A stretch of DNA of 34,360 nucleotides from Bacillota bacterium (GTDB lineage: Bacteria; Bacillota; Limnochordia; DTU080). The notes under the pieces are model-generated. The model saw nothing but the letters and a program-made list of their open reading frames with translations. It was not told where the DNA came from and did no database searches. Shown piece after piece: positions 14,896 to 22,516 of the stretch. The stretch covers positions 1-34,360 of the forward strand of contig DUQB01000051.1 of the NCBI GenBank assembly GCA_012838035.1. Reading direction: 5' to 3'. A program made the position numbers and the translations under genes. Position 1 is the stretch's first letter. Each line of letters opens with the position of its first letter.

Positions 14896-14931
14896 AACCG
14901 CATTATATTAGTGACCCAATATAATGCGGTT
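14896..14931. promoter_or_regulatory. Perfect 14-bp palindrome carrying TATAAT on both strands
   Basis: AACCGCATTATATT (14896-14909) is followed after 8 bases by its exact reverse complement (14918-14931). Each arm contains a TATAAT on one strand (minus strand 14902-14907, plus strand 14920-14925). It lies about 90 bases upstream of the ceramidase-like start codon. Neither side has an adjacent T-tract, so a regulator site overlapping a -10 element is more likely than a terminator. Confidence 0.55.
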
Positions 14932-15323
14932 ATTGCAAAGCCCTTTTTTAACCTGCAAGATCAGTGATTTGCATAACCACTTACTCACACACCATACAGA
15001 TACGGCACAACTCTAAAGCTCATGTGCCTTCCTACACATTTCTCGGCATTCTCAACCACTATACTTACGCATTTGCATCGGATAACCCTCCAATTTTATG
15101 CGGTGTTTTGCGACTTTATGTCATGATCGATTCCATTATCGAATTAGTAGGAGGAAAAATACCTCTCCCCACCACAAAGGAACGCAGGTGCAATTGTGGA
15201 ATAATACCATTAAAATTGATGTGGTAAATTAAGTAAGCTCAACCATATGCTCGGATCAAACCTCAAATAAATGACGAATACGCCTTGCCCGCAACAATTA
15301 AGGCAATTGATAAAGGGATGTAC

Positions 15324-15365
15324 GCGCAAGGCCGGCATCCTTCGCTATGGATGCCGGCCTTGCGC
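15324..15365. repeat. Perfect 17-bp inverted repeat (strong hairpin)
   Basis: GCGCAAGGCCGGCATCC (15324-15340) and its exact reverse complement (15349-15365) flank the 8-base loop TTCGCTAT. The GC-rich arms stand out from the AT-rich surroundings. No T-tract follows on either strand. It could be a transcript-stabilising or transcript-ending structure, a regulator site, or a small dispersed repeat element. It lies 166 bases upstream of the solute-binding-protein start. Confidence 0.6.
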
Positions 15366-15530
15366 AACACATACGATGACATTTGTTTTATGAAGGAGTG
15401 AGTGCTCGTAAATATAAGCGTTATGTAGCTCCATCGGCGCCGAACTTTGGTTTTTCAGCACCTGAAGTAGTAACGTTGAGTAACACAAGTCGTATGCATA
15501 AGCGATCATTTTAGAAGGAGGCGTATGGTA

Positions 15531-16778
15531 ATGTTCAGAAGGAGTATCGGACGAGTCTGTATGGTCATGTTGATGCTGGTTTTTGTCTCAAGCGTCGCGG
15601 CTTTGGCTGAAGAAGTCACAATCACCTTCTTTCACTGCTGCGGACAAGATTACCGCAATGCACTATACTCGGAACTATCTAGGGCATTTGAAGCCAGATA
15701 TCCCGGCGTTAAAGTAGAGGACATCTTTCCGGCTGCAGGTGGCGGCGGGTATTCCGATAACATCAAAGTAGCCATTGCCGGTGGCCGTCCGCCGGATGTC
15801 ATGTGGTTGGGCAATGGTTTGTGGAACTTTGCGGACGTGCTTCTGCCGTTGAACTCCCTGTATGAAAACGAACCGCATATAAAGGAGATCCTGCCCCATA
15901 TCATCAAGTCCCACATCTGGGAAGGCAAACTGATCGGTATGCCCTACGGCATCAACACCCACGCCTTCTACTATAACGAAAACATGCTGGCCGAAGCAGG
16001 TATCGTCATGCCCAATGATTGGACATGGGACGAGGCCATTTCTATGGCTAAAAAGATGACCAAGGACAACAATGCCGACGGTACGATGGATCAATGGGGG
16101 TTGGCGTTAAGCGAGCTGACGCAGTGCTATACCTTCGGCGACAGTTTCTATACTCCAGACCTACGCAAGACGACCATTAATAATCCGGGTACCATTGCCG
16201 GCGTACAGATGTATGCCGATTTGGTCACCGATAAGTATGGCGTGCACCCGCCTTCAGGCATCGGCGGATCAAATCTTCTCATGTATCAGGGCAAAGTGGC
16301 CATGGCGCCGCGCGGCGTATTTGAGTTGGCGGACTACGAAAAGAACGCCGAATTCGACTGGAACGTACAAATCTATCCGGAACTGCAGGTAGGCGGTCAG
16401 ACTTACAGAACAAGCTGGTTCAGCTCCGAGACTTGGGCGGTTTATGCCGGAACCAAAAATCCTGATATGGCCTTAAAGTTTGTGTCCTTCCTCATGGAAC
16501 GAGAGAACATGATTAAATTTTCGAACTTAGGCGGCATAGTACCTACGCAACCAAGCGTAGCTCGGGCATCGTTCCTACAGGCGACGAAGCCCGCCAACAT
16601 CAAAGCCTTTACCGACATGCTGGACTGGTGGAAGAGCGGCTATTCGCACCCGGCCGGCGTTACGCTACCGGGAGAGCATAGCCAAATTATGACTGGGCAG
16701 ATACCGGCATCTACCGGCATTCAGGAGATCGAACGCAAGGTTAACGACCTGCTGGACGCCTTCTGGAGCAAACGGTAA
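15531..16778 (+). CDS. ABC transporter extracellular solute-binding protein, sugar type
   Basis: A 415-aa exported binding protein of solute-binding family 1 (sugar and oligosaccharide uptake). A signal peptide with basic FRRSIGR and a long hydrophobic core ends in AALA before EEVTITFF; there is no lipobox Cys. Mature features are typical: the AFEARYPGVKVE entry helix, GGRPPDVMWLG, PYGINTHAFYYNENMLAEAG, PNDWTWDEAI, and the late TWAVYAGTKNPDMALKFVSFL. Of two in-frame ATGs six bases apart I prefer 15531, nine bases after AGGAGG; 15525 would leave only three. No permease or ATPase genes are adjacent, so its partners must be encoded elsewhere. A ROK regulator follows on the same strand. The substrate cannot be read from the sequence. 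Confidence 0.93.
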   Translation: MFRRSIGRVCMVMLMLVFVSSVAALAEEVTITFFHCCGQDYRNALYSELSRAFEARYPGVKVEDIFPAAGGGGYSDNIKVAIAGGRPPDVMWLGNGLWNFADVLLPLNSLYENEPHIKEILPHIIKSHIWEGKLIGMPYGINTHAFYYNENMLAEAGIVMPNDWTWDEAISMAKKMTKDNNADGTMDQWGLALSELTQCYTFGDSFYTPDLRKTTINNPGTIAGVQMYADLVTDKYGVHPPSGIGGSNLLMYQGKVAMAPRGVFELADYEKNAEFDWNVQIYPELQVGGQTYRTSWFSSETWAVYAGTKNPDMALKFVSFLMERENMIKFSNLGGIVPTQPSVARASFLQATKPANIKAFTDMLDWWKSGYSHPAGVTLPGEHSQIMTGQIPASTGIQEIERKVNDLLDAFWSKR

Positions 16779-16808
16779 GCACAATAGTCCAACTACAGGC
16801 ACTATGTT

Positions 16809-16840
16809 GACGGGCGGGTACTACTCCGTACTCGCTCGTC
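16809..16840 (+). other. Plus-strand RNA hairpin between the binding-protein and ROK genes
   Basis: Residues 16809-16821 and 16828-16840 pair over 13 bp around a 6-base loop, including two G-U pairs that form only in plus-strand RNA. This points to an RNA structure rather than a protein-binding site. The following sequence TTATCC is a poor U-tract, so it may be a weak terminator or a 3' stabiliser of the binding-protein mRNA. A possible promoter for the ROK gene (TTATCC, 17 bases, TACAAT) starts right after it. Confidence 0.5.
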
Positions 16841-16887
16841 TTATCCGCAGTAGCCTTTGATATTACAATTAGGCGAGGTATGCGTCA

Positions 16888-18090
16888 ATGCACATGGACA
16901 TCCGAGATCTCATAGCCAAACGCAGCGCATTGTTGTATTACCTGCTACGCAAGAGTCCTGTTACCCGCTCGGACTTGGTTGAGGTAATGGAGGTTTCCCA
17001 ACCTACCATAACGCAATGGTTAAAAGACCTGCTCGCAGCCGACCTGGTGCGCGAAGTCGGCATCAGTACCCGCAGTTCAAATATGGGGCGGCCACGCATC
17101 TTAATTGAGCTCAATCCCGAAGCCGCTTGGGCGGGCGCATTTCACATCACCAGTCGTACGGCTGAGGTCGGTTTGGTCAATTGGATCGGCCAGGTCGTGG
17201 AATCGGCTACCATCAGTTGGGAAGCCATGGAGATGTCATATAGCCGGGCTTTGTTGGAAATCCTGGTCAACAAACTGGCGCAATGGTTGAAGGAAAGGAA
17301 TATACCCGACAGTCGCATGCTTGGGCTTGGCGTAGCTACAGCAGGTCCGGTCGATAATCAACAAGGTGAAGTCATTACTTATAACCTGGAAGACGGAGTA
17401 CGTCGGCGGCATTCCTTCCCTGTCCGAGACATCTTAACCGCCCTTACCCCGTGGCCGATTCGCATGGACACGAATGCTTGGGCCATCGCTTCAGGTGAAC
17501 GCTGGTTCGGTTCCAAATATGAAAACTTCATGGTCATCCATGCCCACGAAGGCGTAGCGGCAGGCACCGTGCTCAACGGGCAACTCTACCGTGGGTCGGG
17601 CTTGGCGGGCGAATTGTTCTCCGTCAATGTGATTATACATAATCCGGCATCTCCGCTATGCGGTCGCAAAATGCAGTTATCCGACATCGTCAGAAGGAAA
17701 GCCGTTTTGGCGCGCATTCCCTCCGAGAAGGGTTTGAGAGATCTCGACCAGGTCGTCATTGCCGCTAATCAGGGTGATACGGAAGTGCTCCAGGTGCTCA
17801 TGGATTGCGCTGAGGCATTGGTGATCGTGTGCAGCCCCCTTGTCAACACCCTGGATCTCGATGCCGTCGTGTTGTCCGGTCCTATTTTTGAGGTACCCGC
17901 CGTAGTTGCATATATACGGCGCTACATCCAAGAACAATCCTTTGCCGGCGTGATGGAGAACCGTCCACCGCAAGTGACCCCCATTTCATTCCAGCGACAA
18001 GCCGGTTTGGTCGGTGCCGCCAGTCTTGTCTTCAACAGCGTGTTTCAGGCCAACACAAACCAGCGTGAGTATTGGGCCATTAACTTGTAA
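16888..18090 (+). CDS. ROK family transcriptional regulator
   Basis: A 400-aa regulator of the ROK (repressor, ORF, kinase) family. Residues about 12-60 form a winged helix-turn-helix (SPVTRSDLVEVMEVSQPTITQWL). The remainder is the ROK sugar-kinase-like fold, with LGLGVATAGPVD, RMDTNAWAIASGE and GVAAGTVLNGQLYRGSGLAGE. The usual zinc motif CxCGxxGC is decayed to PLCGRKM, so this member is probably a sugar-sensing DNA-binding protein rather than a kinase. The ATG is preceded by GAGGT eight bases away. It follows the solute-binding-protein gene and most likely controls it, or the missing permease genes, in response to a sugar. The effector is unknown. Confidence 0.92.
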   Translation: MHMDIRDLIAKRSALLYYLLRKSPVTRSDLVEVMEVSQPTITQWLKDLLAADLVREVGISTRSSNMGRPRILIELNPEAAWAGAFHITSRTAEVGLVNWIGQVVESATISWEAMEMSYSRALLEILVNKLAQWLKERNIPDSRMLGLGVATAGPVDNQQGEVITYNLEDGVRRRHSFPVRDILTALTPWPIRMDTNAWAIASGERWFGSKYENFMVIHAHEGVAAGTVLNGQLYRGSGLAGELFSVNVIIHNPASPLCGRKMQLSDIVRRKAVLARIPSEKGLRDLDQVVIAANQGDTEVLQVLMDCAEALVIVCSPLVNTLDLDAVVLSGPIFEVPAVVAYIRRYIQEQSFAGVMENRPPQVTPISFQRQAGLVGAASLVFNSVFQANTNQREYWAINL

Positions 18091-18122
18091 CGCCCGTACG
18101 CTCCGGTGCGTCGGCCTTAGGG

Positions 18123-18725
18123 TTATGGCTCCCACAACCGCCTCTGCATCACTTCACGATATACTGCGGCATGCTTACGAAAAGCACTTATGTCGCGCTC
18201 ATCCAGAGCCCGATCGATGGCCTCCCGAGTAAAAATCGCCAGTACGGCCAAGTCCACTTGATCACGCAGTATTTCCGCCAAAACTCGTTCCAGGATTTCT
18301 CGCTCCGGCGGATGCGTCGGCATGACGGGATGAGGTTCCGCCACACGTTCATACCAGGAAGGGATCGGGCCGCAAAACGAGAAGACGACATAAAGCTGAC
18401 CGGAAACCTCATGCAGAACCTCGATGGCATCCAACGGCTCATGGATGCGCCTGACGCATTCTCGCCGCGTATGGCGCACCAACTGACCGTTGACAATACT
18501 GACTTCTTCCCTTTGCCGGGCGCCGAGTTCCAGTTCAAAACCCACTCGCGGACTACCTAACTCTGAGATAAGCATGGTGTGCGGTAGAAAATCGCGGTTG
18601 CGCACAAAAGTCAGCCGATTAAGTAACTGCCTGGATTCTCCCAGCGCCTGTAACAAGAACTTGCTATGCGGGTGTTTCAAGGGGCTTCGGCTGAACTGGA
18701 GAATGGCTTGTTGCTTGGTAACCAT
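18123..18725 (-). CDS. UPF0302/YpiB-like protein with IDEAL-like C-terminus
   Basis: A 200-aa soluble protein. Its layout resembles Bacillus YpiB (UPF0302): a helical N-terminus containing QALGESRQLLNRLTFVRNRDFLPHTMLIS, which parallels the family's segment leading to a P-x-G-I-x-I-S strand; a beta-rich middle with VGFELELG and LYVVFSFCG; and a C-terminal helix AIDRALDERDISAFRKHAAVY (169-189) that reads like an IDEAL motif (I-D-x-A-L-D-x-x-D). The family is of unknown function, although YpiB has been linked to menaquinone and ribosome-associated gene neighbourhoods in Bacillus. A GGGGTG lies about seven bases before the ATG. It diverges from the metallo-hydrolase gene. Assignment rests on pattern, not alignment. 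Confidence 0.6.
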   Translation of the reverse strand: MVTKQQAILQFSRSPLKHPHSKFLLQALGESRQLLNRLTFVRNRDFLPHTMLISELGSPRVGFELELGARQREEVSIVNGQLVRHTRRECVRRIHEPLDAIEVLHEVSGQLYVVFSFCGPIPSWYERVAEPHPVMPTHPPEREILERVLAEILRDQVDLAVLAIFTREAIDRALDERDISAFRKHAAVYREVMQRRLWEP

Positions 18726-18928
18726 GGATCACACCCCAGTGAGATCAGAGTCGGCGGGCAACGCTTGACGGCCTAGATCCGTCACGGCCGTCAGGATGTC
18801 CGTGTTTTCCTGCTCACTAGCACTATATGGCTCAATGTGACCAAGCATGACGAGAGTTCGCCATAGTGTTCAACCGCGTTGTAGGTTAAAATCCATCTTA
18901 GGAATACGCGTTGTGAAAGGTGTTGAAC

Positions 18929-19720
18929 ATGCAAATAACGTTTTTGGGAACAGGTACGTCGCAGGGGGTGCCGATCATCGGTTGCCGCTGCGAAGTGTGC
19001 ACTTCGCCGGCTGCGGAAAACAAAAGGAACCGGCCTAGCTTGTGGGTAGAAGTAGCCGGGCGATCCATCATCATTGATACCGCACCGGAACTGCGTTTAC
19101 AGGTCCTTCGGTACGGGCCGACAAAGTTAGATGCCGTCTTATTCACGCATGCTCACGCCGATCACATCTTTGGGTTTGACGACATTCGCCGCTTTTGCCA
19201 AACGCAGAGGACGGCGATCCCAGTATATGCCGCGCGAGACACCTTAACGGTATTGCAGTCGCTGTTTAGTTACGCTTTTAACTTCCGTGACGGAGATTGG
19301 TCCATCCCAAAGGCTATCGCACACGAAATAACAGGACCTTTTGAGGTGCTGGGAGTGCCCGTAACGCCATTGACGGTGTACCATGGCTACATGCCGGTCA
19401 TTGGCTTTCGCATCGCCGGTTTTGCCTATATCACCGACTGTTCGTCCATCCCGACCGAAACCGAGGCCGCATTGGAAGATTTGGACGTATTGGTGCTGGA
19501 TGCCTTGCGTTATCGCTTCCATCCGACCCACTTCAACATCGACACAGCGGTAGCCACCGTTGAGCGGTTGCAACCCCGTCGCGCCTTTTTAACCCACCTG
19601 TGCCATGAGGTGGAACACCACACCTTGCAGCAATCGTTGCCGGAGCATATTGCCCCGGCATATGACGGATTGCGCTTTTTTACCCCTGACCCGCCGCGCC
19701 TAAGCAGTCCGGCTCCGTAG
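18929..19720 (+). CDS. MBL-fold metallo-hydrolase, PhnP-like
   Basis: A 263-aa metallo-beta-lactamase-fold enzyme. It opens with MQITFLGTGTSQGVP, typical of the RNase Z/PhnP branch. GCRCEVC gives Cys19, Cys21 and Cys24, which match the extra structural zinc site of PhnP, and THAHADH gives the active-site His74, His76, Asp78 and His79. Later ligands lie in YHGYMPVIGF, YITDCSS and THLCHEVEHH. PhnP hydrolyses phosphoribosyl 1,2-cyclic phosphate, but no phosphonate genes are near, so a related phosphodiester is more likely. The ATG at 18929 is six bases after AAAGGTG; the longer frame from GTG 18920 would start inside that site. It is convergent with ymfF, with only ten bases between. Confidence 0.88.
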   Translation: MQITFLGTGTSQGVPIIGCRCEVCTSPAAENKRNRPSLWVEVAGRSIIIDTAPELRLQVLRYGPTKLDAVLFTHAHADHIFGFDDIRRFCQTQRTAIPVYAARDTLTVLQSLFSYAFNFRDGDWSIPKAIAHEITGPFEVLGVPVTPLTVYHGYMPVIGFRIAGFAYITDCSSIPTETEAALEDLDVLVLDALRYRFHPTHFNIDTAVATVERLQPRRAFLTHLCHEVEHHTLQQSLPEHIAPAYDGLRFFTPDPPRLSSPAP

Positions 19721-19730
19721 TCCCGCGCTC

Positions 19731-21014
19731 TCAATTGACGCCTTTCAGGAAGTAAATGGTATCCAGGCGCAGGCGCTGTGCGGCAGCAATCACATCCTCT
19801 TTACTGACCGCGGCTATTCGCTCAAGCGTCTCTTGCACCGTAGCTCGACTGCCTTCAATGTTCCCCGTAAGATGATACATCATGCGCGAAATGGCATCAT
19901 CCTGCGTAAGCCGCATCCGGGACAACAAACGGCTGCGGGTGGCATCCATCTCCATCGCGGTGATGTTCCCCCGGCGCAAGTCATCCACCTGTTTGAGCAT
20001 AATGTCCAAAGCCTGCTGATACTTAGCCGGATCAATCCCCGCTATAGCCAGTAGGTACCCCTTGTTGGCATTGTACCCGGAATTGGCCTGATAAGCTAAT
20101 CCGGCCTTCTCCCGCACATTAAGAAAAAGCTTGGAGTGAACGAAACCGCCCAGCACTCCGTTGAGAAAACTCATCGCATGCCGCTCGGGAGCGCTGTAAC
20201 GCACATCGGTACGAAAGCCGAGCACAATCCAGCCTTGCCCCATCACTTCCTCTTCGACCACTGTTCGGGATTCGCCGGTTCCTGAGGTAACCTGCGTTCG
20301 AACCGGTTCTTGTGCCTTTCCGGCTATGTGCGTATATTCTTGTAACGCCTGTTGCGCCTCGCTTAACGAGACATCTCCGACCACATAAAAGTCTATAGGC
20401 GCCGTGGCGGTCTGACGCCGGTGTTGCCGGAGCAGATCGGCGGCAGACAACGCTTTTACGCCTTCGACCGTGCCCAACTCGTAATGGCGGAATGGATCAT
20501 CCTGATACATGTGTTGTAAACAACGAAATACGGCCCAGCTCGACTTATTATTGATGAGGGAGCGAATTCGCCCGACCTGCAACTGCTTCTCCTGCTCCAC
20601 ATAGTCCTTTTTCAGACCTTCTCCCTCAATAACGGGTGAAAACATGGTTTGGAGCAGGATCCGTATGCCCTTGGCAAATACCGGTTGATCCAAATACCGA
20701 TCGCCCGGTAGGTTAAGAACAAACCAGCTTAAATGGGTATCACCGATTTTTTGCACGCCTGTTCCCAGGTGCGTACCGTACAGGCCATCCAGCTCACGTT
20801 CTAAATCCATGGCGGTAGGCCACTGCGAGTTACCGCGGCGTAATACGCGCGGCAATAGGCCGACGGCCGCCACCGTCTCTTCGGCTAAGGGTTGTCGGCA
20901 AAAGGCCGCTACGGTAGTGCGTTTAAACGTCTCGGTGCTTGCTACGTGCAAATGCATGTCGGTCCCCAACCGAACCGTAGCAAATTGCGGTGGAAGACCA
21001 GTCATCCTGTTCAC
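19731..21014 (-). CDS. ymfF: M16 peptidase-like protein, inactive partner (YmfF type)
   Basis: A 427-aa member of the M16 (insulinase) family that lacks the zinc motif HxxEH, as expected for the non-catalytic partner of a YmfF/YmfH pair. Family features include VAAFCRQPL, LERELDGLYGTHLGTGVQ, and the C-terminal RPFM-like half with HAMSFLNGVLGGFVHSKLFLNVREKAGLAYQANS. In such pairs two clamshell halves form a heterodimer that encloses short peptides. The start is GTG, overlapping the TAG stop of ymfH by one base and placed eight bases after a run of G, so the two are translationally coupled. It ends ten bases from the convergent metallo-hydrolase gene. Confidence 0.92.
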   Translation of the reverse strand: MNRMTGLPPQFATVRLGTDMHLHVASTETFKRTTVAAFCRQPLAEETVAAVGLLPRVLRRGNSQWPTAMDLERELDGLYGTHLGTGVQKIGDTHLSWFVLNLPGDRYLDQPVFAKGIRILLQTMFSPVIEGEGLKKDYVEQEKQLQVGRIRSLINNKSSWAVFRCLQHMYQDDPFRHYELGTVEGVKALSAADLLRQHRRQTATAPIDFYVVGDVSLSEAQQALQEYTHIAGKAQEPVRTQVTSGTGESRTVVEEEVMGQGWIVLGFRTDVRYSAPERHAMSFLNGVLGGFVHSKLFLNVREKAGLAYQANSGYNANKGYLLAIAGIDPAKYQQALDIMLKQVDDLRRGNITAMEMDATRSRLLSRMRLTQDDAISRMMYHLTGNIEGSRATVQETLERIAAVSKEDVIAAAQRLRLDTIYFLKGVN

Positions 21015-22315
21015 TAGTCTACCCCCCCTTTCAGGGGTTCAACCAAGGATACAACCCTGTTGTCGTCCCTGATCAGCTGTTGAAGGAAGTCTTGTCCGTC
21101 GTCAAGCGACACCTCGCTAAGCAACTCGGGATTAGCGAGAAAATCCAACCCGTTGAACCGGTGAGTAATGAAGGTACCGGCAAATTGTTCCGGGTTATCC
21201 AGGACGGATAAAAAGGAGCCGATTTCCTGGCGTCGTGCCGCTTCGAAGTTGTCGGGATGAATACCTTGTTCTTTTGCCCGCCATAGTTCCTGGGTCACTG
21301 CATCGACCAGGCTGTCGGCATCCTCGGATTCACCATCAATCCACACGAAACCGGCCCCCGGGTAGGCTGAATAACCAAAGCGGAAGCCTTCGGTTAACAC
21401 GCCTTTTTCATATAATCGCCAATAGTTGGGCGTAATGCGACCCAACACCGCGCTGAGCGCTAGATTAGCCGCAATAAGTTGCTTTTGATAGTCCCGGGAG
21501 GCGCCCGTCGGAGGTGCATCATGTTTAAATCCCATGAGGACCCGCGGGCGTGACACTTTCATTTCTACAGCTATCTCTGTCCGCACCACGGACGGAGGTT
21601 CTGTGGGAATGACCCGAGCGACGGCGTCGCGCCGCTGGTAGTTACGTCCGGCTTGATCACGCCGGACTTGCTCCTCAATGGCTTTAAAATCCAGATCTCC
21701 CGTTGCGACCAGCATCATGTTGCCTGGATGGTAAAAGGTATCGTGACACTGATATAGCAGTTCTTTGGTGATGCGATTGATGGACTCTACCGTACCTTCG
21801 ACGCGAATGCGCACCGGATGGTAATGATACATCGACTCCAGCATATTGAAGTATGCCGTGCGCAGTGGGTTGTCTAACCCTGTCCGTATCTCTTGCTCGA
21901 TAATACCCTGCTCTTTGGCCACGGTCGCGTCGGTAAACCAAGGTGTCTGTACGAAGTTGAGCAGAATGTTTAGTCCCGCATTGAAGTGATCGGCGGTCGA
22001 AAAATAGTAGACGGTATAGTACGGACCGGTATAGGCATTGGAGGTCATGCCTAGCTGCGAGAACTGCTGTGAGACATCGGTACCGTCAGGTTCCTCAAAG
22101 AGCTTATGCTCAAGAAAATGCGCGATACCGTCAGGAACATGGGTGACCTTCTGCTCACCGGCGGCTAGAAACGAGGTGTCCATACCCCCGTAATGCGTGG
22201 CAAAAGCTGCAAACTGCTGCGTAAATCCCGGTTTCTTCAATAGTACCACGGTAAGGCCGGAGTCCAATTGGGTTTCGGCGACTTCCTGACCATACACCTG
22301 ACGTTGCAATGTCAA
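21014..22315 (-). CDS. ymfH: M16 zinc peptidase (YmfH type)
   Basis: A 433-aa zinc metallopeptidase of family M16, the catalytic member of the pair. HFLEH at about 66-70 is the inverted zinc motif (HxxEH), followed by KLFEEPDGTDVSQQFSQLGMTSNAYTG; the downstream Glu is expected near EQEIRTGLDNP. The open frame begins at ATG 22357 without a ribosome binding site, whereas GGAGGGAG (22324-22331) lies exactly eight bases before an in-frame TTG at 22315, which I take as the start. Family members degrade short peptides and, in some systems, process peptide leaders. No RiPP precursor is adjacent, so a housekeeping role is the default reading. First gene of the two-gene unit. Confidence 0.93.
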   Translation of the reverse strand: MTLQRQVYGQEVAETQLDSGLTVVLLKKPGFTQQFAAFATHYGGMDTSFLAAGEQKVTHVPDGIAHFLEHKLFEEPDGTDVSQQFSQLGMTSNAYTGPYYTVYYFSTADHFNAGLNILLNFVQTPWFTDATVAKEQGIIEQEIRTGLDNPLRTAYFNMLESMYHYHPVRIRVEGTVESINRITKELLYQCHDTFYHPGNMMLVATGDLDFKAIEEQVRRDQAGRNYQRRDAVARVIPTEPPSVVRTEIAVEMKVSRPRVLMGFKHDAPPTGASRDYQKQLIAANLALSAVLGRITPNYWRLYEKGVLTEGFRFGYSAYPGAGFVWIDGESEDADSLVDAVTQELWRAKEQGIHPDNFEAARRQEIGSFLSVLDNPEQFAGTFITHRFNGLDFLANPELLSEVSLDDGQDFLQQLIRDDNRVVSLVEPLKGGVD

Positions 22316-22457
22316 TGCTGTGTCTCCCTCCAGTGGAAAAATGACGGACTCTCGCATATTACGGCGTCAGGATGCCGTTCACCTTTTCTCAAGTATACCC
22401 TATACGTATACAGGCCACTCTTTAACCCCCAGTCCGGCTCATCACGGCACAGGGTTT

Positions 22458-22493
22458 AAAAAAAGGCGCCGAGGGCGTGGTGCACCCGGCGCC
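22458..22493 (-). terminator. Factor-independent terminator after the TIM-barrel isomerase gene
   Basis: On the minus strand GGCGCCGGG pairs with CCC(T)CGGCGCC (arms about 22485-22493 and 22465-22474, one bulged base) and is followed directly by seven T. It ends transcription of the gene at 22517-23329 before the ymfH promoter region. Confidence 0.8.
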
Positions 22494-22516
22494 GCTTGTG
22501 ATCAACGCCGCAGTTA

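Larger units (their letters stand above)
14806..15530. other. Long AT-rich intergenic region with two large hairpins
   Basis: About 725 bases without a convincing gene between the ceramidase-like gene (-) and the solute-binding-protein gene (+). The composition is visibly more AT-rich than the coding neighbours. It holds two strong perfect inverted repeats, listed separately. Short frames here (for example 14964-15227) lack ribosome binding sites and family resemblance. A 38-codon GTG frame near 15400 has AAGGA directly touching its start, so I do not call it. The region may carry divergent promoters, operators or a small RNA; I could not name one. Confidence 0.6.

Noticed and set aside
14964-15227. 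87-codon plus-strand frame in the AT-rich intergenic region
   Set aside because: No ribosome binding site and no family resemblance; sequence reads as non-coding.
15396-15514. 38-codon GTG frame before the solute-binding-protein gene
   Set aside because: AAGGA touches the start codon with no spacing and the product has no features.
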